Below, one piece after another: positions 15,603 through 23,390 of a DNA stretch of 36,415 nucleotides. Within the stretch, counting starts at the first letter, position 1; each line of letters opens with the position of its first letter. This DNA is from a bacterium (lineage in GTDB: Bacteria > Oederibacteriota > JAAXVQ01 > JAUVAV01), in contig JAGLMY010000222.1 of NCBI GenBank assembly GCA_023139775.1, positions 1 to 36,415 of the forward strand, read 5' to 3'. The position numbers and the translations under genes are program-made. The notes beneath the pieces are model-generated. The model searched no databases, was not told the origin of the DNA, and was given only the letters and a program-made list of their open reading frames with translations.

Positions 15603-16061
15603 ATGAATACGAAAGCTTGGTTACTTCTGTGGGGATTTTTTCTGTGTGCCGGGATTATGCTTAGCGCCGGTTGTTTTACCATGCCCACCTCACCGGCCTT
15701 GCTCACCAGTGGTGGTAGTGCTGACAGTAGCGGCGGTCACCATCATCCGGGAGATGACCCGGAGGGCGTGTTTGTGCCAACACCCACACCTGCTCCAACC
15801 TATGGCGGGGGAACAGGCAATGGATCGATCAGCGGAACGGTTTCCAATTCCGCCGGCGGACAGATTATTGTTTTCGCGGTTCTCGGTAGCACGAGTGTTT
15901 TTGCAGAAGTGCACATTGTGGGAGACGGTCCGTTTACGCTTAGCGGTTTGTCTGACGGAGATTACGAGGTAACGGCGCTGGAAGGTACGAGTATGACCAA
16001 TGAAGAACGGGTAACCATTAGTGGTGAAAATGCGGTCACCGATGTGCGTTTGAGTTTTTAG
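15603..16061 (+). CDS. Putative lipoprotein with carboxypeptidase-regulatory-like domain
   Basis: A 152-residue exported protein. The signal sequence ends in the lipobox LSAGC, with the acylated cysteine at residue 24. A Ser/Gly/His and Pro/Thr-rich spacer (GGHHHPGDDPE, VPTPTPAPTYGGG) follows, then a small beta domain from about residue 74 (GSISGTVSNSAGGQ... LSGLSDGDYEVTALEG) resembling the CarboxypepD_reg fold often used in surface proteins. AGGAG in the repeat tail lies seven bases upstream of the ATG. The location, inner or outer membrane leaflet, cannot be decided. Function unknown. Confidence 0.75.
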   Translation: MNTKAWLLLWGFFLCAGIMLSAGCFTMPTSPALLTSGGSADSSGGHHHPGDDPEGVFVPTPTPAPTYGGGTGNGSISGTVSNSAGGQIIVFAVLGSTSVFAEVHIVGDGPFTLSGLSDGDYEVTALEGTSMTNEERVTISGENAVTDVRLSF

Positions 16062-16207
16062 CCCGGGGAATTTTTGAAAGAGGGTAAAGGTTATATAAGG
16101 AAAAGCAAAAAGGCGATGGGTATGATGCTCATGTTTGCCCAAAACAATAGAAATCCGGCAATAATCTTTTGCCGTAAGCGGAAAATATAGCTGTGGCGGT
16201 AAAAATT

Positions 16208-16250
16208 AAGGGGCGGAAAGTGCGAAGCATTTTTCCGCCCCTTTTTGTTT
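16208..16250 (+). terminator. Rho-independent terminator upstream of priA
   Basis: A 12-bp stem AAGGGGCGGAAA/TTTCCGCCCCTT (16208-16219 with 16232-16243) with a 12-base loop, followed by TTTGTTT. It closes the transcript of the lipoprotein gene. Confidence 0.8.
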
Positions 16251-16311
16251 TATATTTCGATCACTTACCGGATAAACATGGCGCTGTATTTTATAAAGGG
16301 GAAATTATTTC

Positions 16312-18486
16312 ATGCTTGTTTTCGTTGCTTTAGCCATACCGCGTTTGCAACCGCTGACCTATAGCTGGCCGGAAAGCACTCCATTGCTTCCGGGTATGCG
16401 GGTTACGGTTCCTTTGGGGCGCAGGACAGTGGTGGGAGTAGTGGTTGGAGAGGCTGCGGAGAGCAAAGGCCGCGTGCTGAAAAATGTGATCAATACCTTG
16501 GATGAGAAGCCGGCCCTAACCAAAGAGCTGCTCAAACTTGGCCGGTGGATGGCGGAGTATTATCAGTGTACCTGGGGTGAGGCTTTGGCAGCCATGCTGC
16601 CGGTTAATGTTCCGGTAAAAAAAATGGAGCGTTTCTCTATGGCTGCTCTTGCGCCGGAAAAACAGTTGTCGCGAGGTATTGCGCAACGGCTGGTGGAACG
16701 TTTACAGGCCGGACCGTGCTTGCGTGCTGAGCTGTTGGAAGGGTTTTCAACCCAGGCTGCGCGTGTTTTGCAAAGCCTGATCAAACAGGGCTGGGTCCAA
16801 TCTGAATTTATTTCTGTGCCGGCCAAGCCCGAACCGGTCTATTCCAGGCAACCGCGCACACGAAGTACGCCCTTGCAGCTGAATGACCATCAAGCCAAGG
16901 CGTTGAGCGCTATTCAATCGGCATTGCAGCGGCAAGAATATGCCGGTTTTCTTTTACACGGAGTGACTGGTAGTGGTAAGACAGAAGTCTATTTGCAGGC
17001 AATCGCGCAGACTTTGGAACAAAAACGCGGGGCGATTTTTTTAGTACCTGAGATTTCACTCACACCCCAGACGCGCGCGCGCATCGCAGATCGTTTTGGC
17101 GCTCACGTAGAAGTCTTGCATTCCGGGATAACCACCAAAGAACGGAGTGGAGCCTGGAGGCGCATACGAGCAGGAACTTCCCAGGTCGTGTTGGGTGCGC
17201 GCTCAGCCATTTTTGCGCCAGTGCATGATCTGGGCTTGATTGTGGTAGACGAGGAATATGAGAGTTCTTACAAACAAGAGGACTCGCCCCGTTATCATGC
17301 CCGTGATATTGCTGCGGTGAGGGCCAAAGCCGGCCAGGCTGTGTTGGTTCTGGGGTCCGCTACACCAGCCGTTGAAACGTATTACAATGCGCAATTCGGA
17401 AAGTATCAATTATTGGAAATGCCCGAACGTGTGGATGCTAAGCAACTCCCAAAAGTTCGCATTGTGGACATGAGTCGTGAAATCAATCCGCAGCCCGGGT
17501 TGCCTATTTTTTCTCAAGTATTATTAGAGGAAATCGAGAAACGTCTGGATGCTAAAGAACAAAGTATTTTATTCTTGAATCGGCGCGGATATGCGCCTCT
17601 GGTGATGTGTCCGGAGTGCCGGCATATTTTGACCTGTCCGGATTGCAGTATCTCGCTGGTCTATCATCAATCCAGTGACCGCTTGCTGTGTCATAGCTGT
17701 GGAAAATCCCAGTCACCACGACCTGCTTGTCCCAAGTGCGGGACAGCTTGCATCCGTTTGGCTGGAGCCGGGACACAACGTGTGGAAGCAGAATTGCAAA
17801 AATATTTTCCTCGCGCCGGGATACTGCGTTTGGACCAGGACACAGTCCGCAAACGCGGGGTATTGGAAAAAATCATGGATCAATTTGGAAAAAGGCAAGG
17901 TGATATTCTGGTAGGAACACAGATGGTAGCCAAAGGCATTGATTTTCCGGGCGTGACTTTAGTGGGCATTATATCCACAGATACGGCGCTGCATTTTCCG
18001 GATTTTCGGGCGGAAGAAAGAACTTTTCAATTACTCGTACAAGTTGCCGGACGTGCCGGACGGGGTGGTAAGCCCGGCCTGGTCTTGGCACAAACACTCA
18101 ACAGCGGGCATCCGATCATTGCTTTGGCACAAAAGCAGAATTATCTTGATTTTTACAACCGGGAAATTGAACAGCGCCGGGATCTTCTTTATCCGCCGTT
18201 TGCGCGTATGGCCAATATTATACTCCAAGGTAAAAATTCCACAGCTGTTCGGAATTTTGCCAAACGCGTGGTTGCAACAATGCGAAAATCAGCCGGCAAA
18301 CGTGATATTATTCTCGGACCGGCGCCTTCGCCCAGAGAGCGAATCGCCCAAGAGAGTCGCTTTCAAATACTGGTTAAAAGTATTAACTACGCGGCCCGGA
18401 GCCGTGTTTTGAGTTCTGTGGCGCAAATTAAAGTGCCTTTTGGGATCCGTTTTATCGTAGATGTTGATCCGCAAAATATGTTATAA
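16312..18486 (+). CDS. priA: Primosomal replication-restart helicase PriA
   Basis: PriA reloads the replication machinery at stalled forks. The 724-residue protein has the N-terminal DNA-binding domain (MLVFVALAIPRLQPLTYSWP), Walker A GVTGSGKT at residues 217-224 and LVPEISLTPQ. The Walker B box reads DEEY at 313-316 where PriA usually has DEEH. It continues SSYKQEDSPRYHARD, LVLGSATPAVET, eight zinc cysteines (C433, C436, C442, C445, C460, C463, C473, C476) and helicase motifs V and VI (GTQMVAKGIDFPGVTLVG, QVAGRAGR). Apart from the Tyr it looks complete. It starts about 60 bases after a strong terminator, so it begins a new unit with def and fmt downstream. Confidence 0.96.
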   Translation: MLVFVALAIPRLQPLTYSWPESTPLLPGMRVTVPLGRRTVVGVVVGEAAESKGRVLKNVINTLDEKPALTKELLKLGRWMAEYYQCTWGEALAAMLPVNVPVKKMERFSMAALAPEKQLSRGIAQRLVERLQAGPCLRAELLEGFSTQAARVLQSLIKQGWVQSEFISVPAKPEPVYSRQPRTRSTPLQLNDHQAKALSAIQSALQRQEYAGFLLHGVTGSGKTEVYLQAIAQTLEQKRGAIFLVPEISLTPQTRARIADRFGAHVEVLHSGITTKERSGAWRRIRAGTSQVVLGARSAIFAPVHDLGLIVVDEEYESSYKQEDSPRYHARDIAAVRAKAGQAVLVLGSATPAVETYYNAQFGKYQLLEMPERVDAKQLPKVRIVDMSREINPQPGLPIFSQVLLEEIEKRLDAKEQSILFLNRRGYAPLVMCPECRHILTCPDCSISLVYHQSSDRLLCHSCGKSQSPRPACPKCGTACIRLAGAGTQRVEAELQKYFPRAGILRLDQDTVRKRGVLEKIMDQFGKRQGDILVGTQMVAKGIDFPGVTLVGIISTDTALHFPDFRAEERTFQLLVQVAGRAGRGGKPGLVLAQTLNSGHPIIALAQKQNYLDFYNREIEQRRDLLYPPFARMANIILQGKNSTAVRNFAKRVVATMRKSAGKRDIILGPAPSPRERIAQESRFQILVKSINYAARSRVLSSVAQIKVPFGIRFIVDVDPQNML

Positions 18487-18524
18487 AAAAGCACGTTTTT
18501 TTTTTACATTTACATAAGTGTGCC

Positions 18525-18554
18525 TTGAAACTAAGGGAAAAGATGTTATATAAT
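18525..18554 (+). promoter_or_regulatory. Sigma-70-type promoter for def-fmt
   Basis: TTGAAA (18525-18530) and TATAAT (18549-18554), 18-base spacing. A second TATAAT overlaps at 18554-18559. The leader to the def ATG at 18583 would be only about 20 bases. Confidence 0.65.
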
Positions 18555-18582
18555 ATAATGCTGGTTGAAGAAGGTGATTAAA

Positions 18583-19128
18583 ATGGCAATAGTACCGGTA
18601 TGCACGTGGGGTCATCCGGTTTTAAAAACTCGGGCCCAAAAAGTGGTTGAAATTACGGATGATATTCGTTGCTTGGTTCGGGATATGCAGGAAACCATGC
18701 AAGCACAAAACGGTGTCGGTTTGGCAGCCAATCAAGTTGGTGAAGCCATACGGATATTTGTGGTTGAAATTCCGCAAAAAACCACTGAGCCGATCCGTTA
18801 TACTTTGATTAATCCTGAATTGACGTACAAGAGTAAAACCAAAGAGAGTCAAGATGAAGGTTGTTTATCTTTTCCGGAAATATACGGTCCGGTTGAGAGG
18901 TTTTTGGAGGTGGAAGTGCGAGGTACGGATTTGGACAACCAACCGGTCGTGGTACGCGGGAGCGGATTGTTGGCGCGCGCCATGCAGCATGAATTGGATC
19001 ATTTGGATGGTATGGTCTTTGTGGAGCGCATGAATATTGTGCACCGCCTGTGTCTGAAAAAACAATTGAAAGCCTTGGCGCAAAAGACCAAAGCCAGGTT
19101 GGCCGGACAAGGGATAAAGAAATATTAA
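18583..19128 (+). CDS. def: Peptide deformylase
   Basis: It removes the formyl group from new protein N-termini and uses a metal ion. All three family motifs are present: GVGLAANQ (residues 44-51), EGCLSFP (92-98, metal ligand Cys94) and QHELDHLDG (His136, Glu137, His140). The frame is open to a TTG at 18565, but the ATG at 18583 is preferred. It has AAGGTG six bases upstream, and MAIVPVCTWGHPVL gives the normal family N-terminus. The next gene, 22 bases on, is fmt, its usual partner enzyme. Confidence 0.95.
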   Translation: MAIVPVCTWGHPVLKTRAQKVVEITDDIRCLVRDMQETMQAQNGVGLAANQVGEAIRIFVVEIPQKTTEPIRYTLINPELTYKSKTKESQDEGCLSFPEIYGPVERFLEVEVRGTDLDNQPVVVRGSGLLARAMQHELDHLDGMVFVERMNIVHRLCLKKQLKALAQKTKARLAGQGIKKY

Positions 19129-19150
19129 TGGTGAAAAGAGAAAGGACGTT

Positions 19151-20113
19151 ATGCGTCCTCGTTTGATTTTTATGGGGACACCGGATTTCGGGGTTCCTAC
19201 ATTTCGGTATTTAGTGGAGAACCACTATCCGGTTGCAGCGGTGGTAACCCGTCCGGACAAACCCAAAGGACGCGGTTATCAATCGTCCGTGTCTGCTGTG
19301 AAAGCCATGGCCCTGGAATTGGGATTGCCGGTGTTGCAACCCTTGGATGTGAATCACCGGGAATTTTTAGAACAATTAAAGGCGTTACAAGCAAAGGTTA
19401 TTGTAGTCGCGGCTTTTGGCCGGATTTTAAAAACGGAATTGTTGTACTTGTTACCCTTAGGCTGCATTAACCTGCATGGATCCTTGCTTCCCAACTACCG
19501 GGGAGCGGCTCCGATCCAGTGGGCAATCGCCCAAGGGGAAAAGGAAACCGGAATCACGGTTCAGATTATGGCGGAAGAAGTAGACAGCGGAGCGATTCTG
19601 GTGCAGCGAGCAATTCCGATCGGACCGGACGAGTGTTGTCAGGAGGTATACCAAAAATTGGCTGCTGTGGGAGGTCCGGCAACAGCAGAAGCATTGGAGA
19701 AGCTGGCGGAAAAGGGCAGGGCAGCCGGTATGGCTCAGGATGAGACCCAGGCTACTTTAGCACCCCGGCTGCGCCGGGAAGACGGCTGCTTGGACTGGAC
19801 TCAGCCGGCAGAGCGGATTCATAATCGAGTACGTGCGTTTAATCCCTGGCCAGGCACCTATTCCTTTGCCAGGGGAAAACGATTGAAAATTATAACCACG
19901 CAAAGAGCAAAACGATCCCTGCCCAAAGACACACCTCCGGGAAGCATCCTGGAAGTGGACAATGCGACTGGGTGGTTGGTTGCCGCGGGACATGGTACCA
20001 CGCTGCGAGTGGTGCGAGTACAATGCGACAATGCCAAAGAGATGGCGGCGCAATCTTTTACCTGCGGGTATCGTGTCGGAGTAGGTAGCGTGCTGGGACT
20101 AAGGAGGGAATAA
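19151..20113 (+). CDS. fmt: Methionyl-tRNA formyltransferase
   Basis: It formylates initiator Met-tRNA with 10-formyl-tetrahydrofolate. The N-terminal domain begins RLIFMGTPDFGVPTFRYL and contains the catalytic set NLHGSLLPNYRGAAPIQWAI (Asn107, His109) and Asp145 (EEVDSGAI). The C-terminal OB-like domain begins near residue 210 (IHNRVRAFNPWPGTYSF). The 320-residue length is typical. An AAAGGA site lies before the ATG. It forms a def-fmt pair and is separated by two bases from the response-regulator gene. Confidence 0.95.
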   Translation: MRPRLIFMGTPDFGVPTFRYLVENHYPVAAVVTRPDKPKGRGYQSSVSAVKAMALELGLPVLQPLDVNHREFLEQLKALQAKVIVVAAFGRILKTELLYLLPLGCINLHGSLLPNYRGAAPIQWAIAQGEKETGITVQIMAEEVDSGAILVQRAIPIGPDECCQEVYQKLAAVGGPATAEALEKLAEKGRAAGMAQDETQATLAPRLRREDGCLDWTQPAERIHNRVRAFNPWPGTYSFARGKRLKIITTQRAKRSLPKDTPPGSILEVDNATGWLVAAGHGTTLRVVRVQCDNAKEMAAQSFTCGYRVGVGSVLGLRRE

Positions 20114-20115
20114 AA

Positions 20116-20505
20116 GTGGCGTCAAAACGTATCATCATTGTGGACGATGATCCTGGTATAGTGGAATTGTTTCAGGATATTTTGGAAGGGAAGGGATACG
20201 AAGTCCAGACTTTTCATCGTGGTTGGGAAGCTTTGCAGGCAGTATCGCGTCAACGTCCGGATTTGATGATTCTGGATATCATGATGCCGCGGGTGAATGG
20301 TTATGAAGTCTGTCAGATCATGAAAGAAAATCCCAAGACCAAACAAATTCCGGTTATTTTTTTGACCGCGCTTTCCCACCAGGAGGCGTTGCGCCTGGCA
20401 GCCGAAGGTGGCGCGGATGATTTTTTGGTAAAGCCATGTACTCCGGAGCGGTTGATCCGGCACGTGGAAAGGCATTTAAGTATGCTTAAAACCGAGGAAG
20501 AATAG
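20116..20505 (+). CDS. Single-domain response regulator (receiver only)
   Basis: A 129-residue CheY-like receiver: acidic pocket Asp11/Asp12 (IIIVDDDPG), phospho-acceptor Asp54 (LMILDIMMPRVNGYEV), Thr84 (FLTA) and Lys106 (LVKPCTP). There is no output domain, so it must act by protein contact or on a partner enzyme. The start is GTG with a very strong AAGGAGG upstream. It lies two bases after fmt and ten bases before the nucleotidyltransferase-like gene, which suggests these two are used together. No histidine kinase is seen in the window. Confidence 0.92.
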   Translation: MASKRIIIVDDDPGIVELFQDILEGKGYEVQTFHRGWEALQAVSRQRPDLMILDIMMPRVNGYEVCQIMKENPKTKQIPVIFLTALSHQEALRLAAEGGADDFLVKPCTPERLIRHVERHLSMLKTEEE

Positions 20506-20515
20506 AGGAAGCATA

Positions 20516-21226
20516 ATGGAACTGGACAAAATTCTCCACCAAGCGCAGGCAGAATTAAAAAAAAGTTTTGGCGATGATTTGGAAAGTCTTTTGGTGTATG
20601 GTTCAGCGGCTATTGGTGATTATACACCCGGTGTCTCGGATATAAATTTGTTGGTAGTGCTGAAAAGAGTAAACATTTATATTCTGGACAGTATGCGCGA
20701 TTTCATGAAAAAAATGGGCCGGGCATTTGTGACCGCGCCGTTGGTGATGACCCGGGAGCACATTCGCACGTCAGCGGATGTTTTTCCCATTGAATTTTTG
20801 GAAATCAAAGAGAAGCACCGTATGCTTATAGGTGAAGATTATTTTGCTGATCTGAAAATTGACATAAAAAACTTGAGGCACGAATGCGAGCATGAATTAA
20901 AGGGCCGGGTCATCCGAATCCGGCAGAGTTTTATAGAAGCCAAGGGATCGAGTCATGAATTGAAAGAACTGCTCATATCCGCACACACAGCCAATTTCCC
21001 GGCCTTTCGGACGGCCTTGCGGTTGAAAGAAGCAGCGCCGCCCATGAAAAAAGAGGAAGTGACTGCGGCCTTGTCCGTGCACTTTGACTTGGATGTGGAA
21101 TTATTTCATACCATCAAACGGCTCCGGATGCATGAGATCAAATTGAATGCGGGCAGCTTGCGTGAATTGATAGGTAAATATTTAAGTGAGGTTGAAAAAC
21201 TTGCAGCCATTGTGGACCGTTTGTAA
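20516..21226 (+). CDS. Nucleotidyltransferase-like protein (altered catalytic site)
   Basis: The N-terminal 100 residues have the minimal nucleotidyltransferase fold signature: LLVYGSAAIGDYTPGVSDINLLVVL (GS at 29-30, Asp42). The second metal-binding position of the usual S-D-x-D motif is Asn44, so catalysis is doubtful. The rest is helical and charged (EHELKGRVIRIRQSFIEAKG..., LSEVEKLAAIVDRL). An AGGAAG site precedes the ATG. Its stop lies 41 bases inside the next gene. Placed just after a lone receiver, it may be a regulatory target; that is inference. Relatives of unknown role with the SDINLLVV pattern are familiar from other deep-branching bacteria. Confidence 0.75.
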   Translation: MELDKILHQAQAELKKSFGDDLESLLVYGSAAIGDYTPGVSDINLLVVLKRVNIYILDSMRDFMKKMGRAFVTAPLVMTREHIRTSADVFPIEFLEIKEKHRMLIGEDYFADLKIDIKNLRHECEHELKGRVIRIRQSFIEAKGSSHELKELLISAHTANFPAFRTALRLKEAAPPMKKEEVTAALSVHFDLDVELFHTIKRLRMHEIKLNAGSLRELIGKYLSEVEKLAAIVDRL

Positions 21227-21977
21227 AACCTTTTTTGCTGTTCTGCTCCTTTCCGTACTGCTTGTCAATCCGGTACCCGGAGCAACTGCCGCGAAGGCGC
21301 CTCAGGTGCCGCGACCAGTCGGTTTTGTAAATGATTATGCCCAGGTGCTTAGTGAACCGGCTAAAGCGCAACTAAATGCTCTCTCAACCAGTCTGGCGCA
21401 AGCTACCGGCGCGCAGATGGTTTTTGTGATTATGCCCAGCATTGCTCCTTACGATGAATTTACCTATGGCCAGGCTATTTTTGATGCTTGGGGCATTGGT
21501 CAAAAAGGCAAGGATAATGGACTCTTGTTTTTAATTGCCATCAAAGAAAAGCGTCTTCGTATTCATACGGGGTACGGTGTAGAGGGAGTGTTGCCGGACG
21601 GCAAGTTGGGACGTTATCGGGATGAATACTTGCGGCCCTATTTAAAGAAAAACCAGATAGGCGCCGGCTTGGCCAACATTGGTCTGGTCTGTGCTCAGGA
21701 TCTGGCCCAAGAGGCCGAGGTACAGTTGAATATCAACGGAACACCAAAGCGGTTTCCGCGCCAAAAAAGTCAGGGGACCCCCGGGCGCCTGATTATCATG
21801 ATTGTTTTATTGGTGTTCCTCAGTGTGATTTCGAGACTAAACCGGCGTCGTCGTTCTGTGACCGGTGCCTATATTCCAGGGGGCTACTATCGCAGCGGTG
21901 GCGGTGGTTTTGGTGGCGGCTTCTCGGGTTTTGGCGGCGGTTTTTCCGGTGGCGGCGGCGTGGGTGGCGGCTGGTAA
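21186..21977 (+). CDS. TPM-domain (YgcG-type) membrane protein
   Basis: A signal or anchor segment (about residues 15-30) is followed by the TPM domain: VGFVNDYAQVLSEPAKAQL, then FTYGQAIFDAWGIGQKGKDNGLLFLIA and RIHTGYGVEGVLPDG. A transmembrane helix follows at about 203-220 (LIIMIVLLVFLSVISRL) after a basic stretch. A Gly-rich tail ends FSGGGGVGGGW, the usual ending of this family. The start used is GTG at 21186, inside the upstream gene; TTG at 21192 is an alternative. It precedes lemA, and TPM/LemA pairs recur in many phyla, probably as a membrane complex of undetermined role. Confidence 0.88.
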   Translation: MRLKNLQPLWTVCKTFFAVLLLSVLLVNPVPGATAAKAPQVPRPVGFVNDYAQVLSEPAKAQLNALSTSLAQATGAQMVFVIMPSIAPYDEFTYGQAIFDAWGIGQKGKDNGLLFLIAIKEKRLRIHTGYGVEGVLPDGKLGRYRDEYLRPYLKKNQIGAGLANIGLVCAQDLAQEAEVQLNINGTPKRFPRQKSQGTPGRLIIMIVLLVFLSVISRLNRRRRSVTGAYIPGGYYRSGGGGFGGGFSGFGGGFSGGGGVGGGW

Positions 21978-22106
21978 AGAAAATTAACCGCCGATGAACG
22001 CCGATAAACGCGGATATTTATAGCTTAAGGGATAAAAAAGATTTTTAATTTGCGTATATCGGCGTGCATCGGCGGCTAAATTTGGTTCCGGCTGGTCCGG
22101 GTTAGG
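21976..22106 (+). repeat. GCCGAT-palindrome element, full copy
   Basis: Runs from AAAGAAAATTAACCGCCGAT to the tail CCGGCTGGTCCGGGTTAGG. It starts at the stop codon of the TPM gene and ends 19 bases before the lemA ATG, so it fills the whole gap. Confidence 0.85.
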
Positions 22107-22124
22107 AAAAAAATAGGAGGTGTT

Positions 22125-22718
22125 ATGGAAAAAACAGGATTGGCAGTACTTTCGATTGTGGGTGTTGTCCTGGCAGTGTTTTTGTTGGTCTTGCTGGGTG
22201 TGGTTTTTTATGTAATCGGAAGTTATAACAGTTTGGTCAAAATGGATGAGTCCGTAAAAACCGCATGGTCACAAGTCGAGAATCAATTGCAGCGGCGCAA
22301 TGACCTGATTCCCAATTTGGTTAATACGGTCAAAGGGTACGCCTCACATGAGAAGGGGATTTTTGAGAATGTGGCTGAAGCCCGGGCCAAGTTGGCCGGG
22401 GCTCAAAACCGGAATGAAAAAATTGCTGCGGCCGGTGAAATGTCAAGTGTACTGGGACGTTTGTTTGCCATTGTAGAAAATTATCCACAACTCAAAGCGG
22501 ACATGAATTTTCGGCAACTACAGGATGAATTGGCCGGTACAGAGAACCGGATTGCGGTTGAACGTATGCGGTACAATGAGACTGTGAAGCTTTTTAATCA
22601 GAGCATCCGCGTTTTTCCCAAGAATATCATTGCCGGTATGTTCGGTTTTGAAAAAGCCAATTTATTTGAGGCGGAAGAAGGAAGCAAAGAAGTGCCGAAG
22701 GTTGATTTTACACAGTAG
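22125..22718 (+). CDS. lemA: LemA family protein
   Basis: A 197-residue protein with one N-terminal transmembrane helix (residues 7-30) and the LemA helical bundle: YNSLVKMDESVKTAWSQVEN, QLQRRNDLIPNLVNTVKGYA, then FRQLQDELAGTENRIAVERMRYN. Most of the protein would face the periplasm. The role is unknown, but the gene is regularly paired with TPM-domain genes as here. AGGAGG six bases before ATG is an excellent ribosome site. The TAG stop (22716-22718) is part of GTAGGGACG, a repeat arm. Confidence 0.93.
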   Translation: MEKTGLAVLSIVGVVLAVFLLVLLGVVFYVIGSYNSLVKMDESVKTAWSQVENQLQRRNDLIPNLVNTVKGYASHEKGIFENVAEARAKLAGAQNRNEKIAAAGEMSSVLGRLFAIVENYPQLKADMNFRQLQDELAGTENRIAVERMRYNETVKLFNQSIRVFPKNIIAGMFGFEKANLFEAEEGSKEVPKVDFTQ

Positions 22719-22734
22719 GGACGATTGGGGACGT

Positions 22735-22837
22735 GGGGACGTTGATCGGTAATACGGTTATCCAGAATCACTAATATTTATGAAGAAATCCAAAGAGTCA
22801 GCAAATAAAGATAACCGTATTACCGATCAACGTCCCC
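22735..22837. repeat. 103-bp palindromic element, copy A, left of rnpB
   Basis: Perfect 28-bp inverted repeats (22735-22762 and 22810-22837; GGGGACGTTGATCGG arm start) around 47 bases. Copy B at 23266-23368 is identical except for three transitions in the loop. It ends a few bases before RNase P RNA. Confidence 0.92.
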
Positions 22838-22840
22838 CGA

Positions 22841-23237
22841 GGTGGAGTAGTCCGGGCGGCCGCTCTTGTGAGGGCGCGATGACCGCGCCCCTACAGGGGA
22901 GGAAAGTCCGAGCTCCCAGGGCAGAGTGCTGGGTAACACCCAGTCGCGGTGACGTGAAGGAAAGTGCCACAGAAAATATACCGCCCTGCACCCTTGTGGT
23001 GCAGGGTAAGGGTGAAATGGTGAGGTAAGAGCTCACCGCGCTCCGGGTGACCGGAGTGGCAGGGCAAACCCCGCTTGGAGCAAGACCAAATAGGAGGGAT
23101 GTGTCTGGCAACAGACACAAACCACGGCCCGTGGTTCCCTCGGGTTGGTCGCTTGAGGCGCAGCGTAAGTTGCGTCCCAGATAAATGGTCGCCATCTCTG
23201 GCAACAGAGAGACAGAACTCGGCTTATGGACTACTCC
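22841..23237 (+). ncRNA. rnpB: RNase P RNA, bacterial type A, with a repeat hairpin in helix P3
   Basis: Catalytic RNA that matures tRNA 5' ends. Landmarks: the terminal helix GGAGTAGTCC (22844-22853) pairs with GGACTACTCC (23228-23237). GGAGGAAAGTCCGAGCTCC (from 22899) is the universal P4 5' strand, and ACAGAACTCGGCTTAT near 23212 is its 3' partner. AGGGCAGAGTGCTGGGTAAC and GGGCAAACCCCGCTTGGAGCAAGACCAAATAGG are the conserved P8-P12 region, and two GCAA tetraloops are present. The P3 arm contains the palindrome 22868-22894, a member of the dispersed repeat family. A T8 run (23242-23249) after the closing helix fits termination. No convincing promoter was found in the preceding element. Confidence 0.94.
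22868..22894 (-). repeat. GTAGGGGCGCGG palindrome inside RNase P RNA helix P3
   Basis: On the minus strand it reads GTAGGGGCGCGGTCATCGCG and then CCCTCAC, the dispersed palindrome type. As RNA, AGGGCGCG pairs with CGCGCCCC... to cap helix P3. Confidence 0.85.
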
Positions 23238-23249
23238 TTAATTTTTTTT
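23228..23249 (+). terminator. RNase P RNA 3' end with T8 run
   Basis: The 3' strand of the closing helix is followed by TTAATTTTTTTT. The long-range helix is not a classic terminator hairpin, so the call is tentative. Confidence 0.45.
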
Positions 23250-23265
23250 CGCTTTACGAATGATT

Positions 23266-23368
23266 GGGGACGTTGATCGGTAATACGGTTATCCAAAACC
23301 ACTAATATTTATGAAAAAATCCAAAGAGTCAGCAAATAAAGATAACCGTATTACCGATCAACGTCCCC
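23266..23368. repeat. 103-bp palindromic element, copy B, right of rnpB
   Basis: Same length and same perfect 28-bp arms as copy A, in direct orientation to it. It ends 22 bases before the DAHP synthase start codon. Confidence 0.92.
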
Positions 23369-23390
23369 CCGTTACTTTGAGGTGGTTCCG

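Noticed and set aside
18565-18582. TTG start for peptide deformylase six codons upstream
   Set aside because: The ATG at 18583 has AAGGTG at proper spacing and gives the family N-terminus; the TTG would overlap that ribosome site.
22780-23204. Open frames of 82 and 125 codons over 22780-23204
   Set aside because: They lie on the RNase P RNA and its left palindrome; the RNA landmarks explain the sequence.
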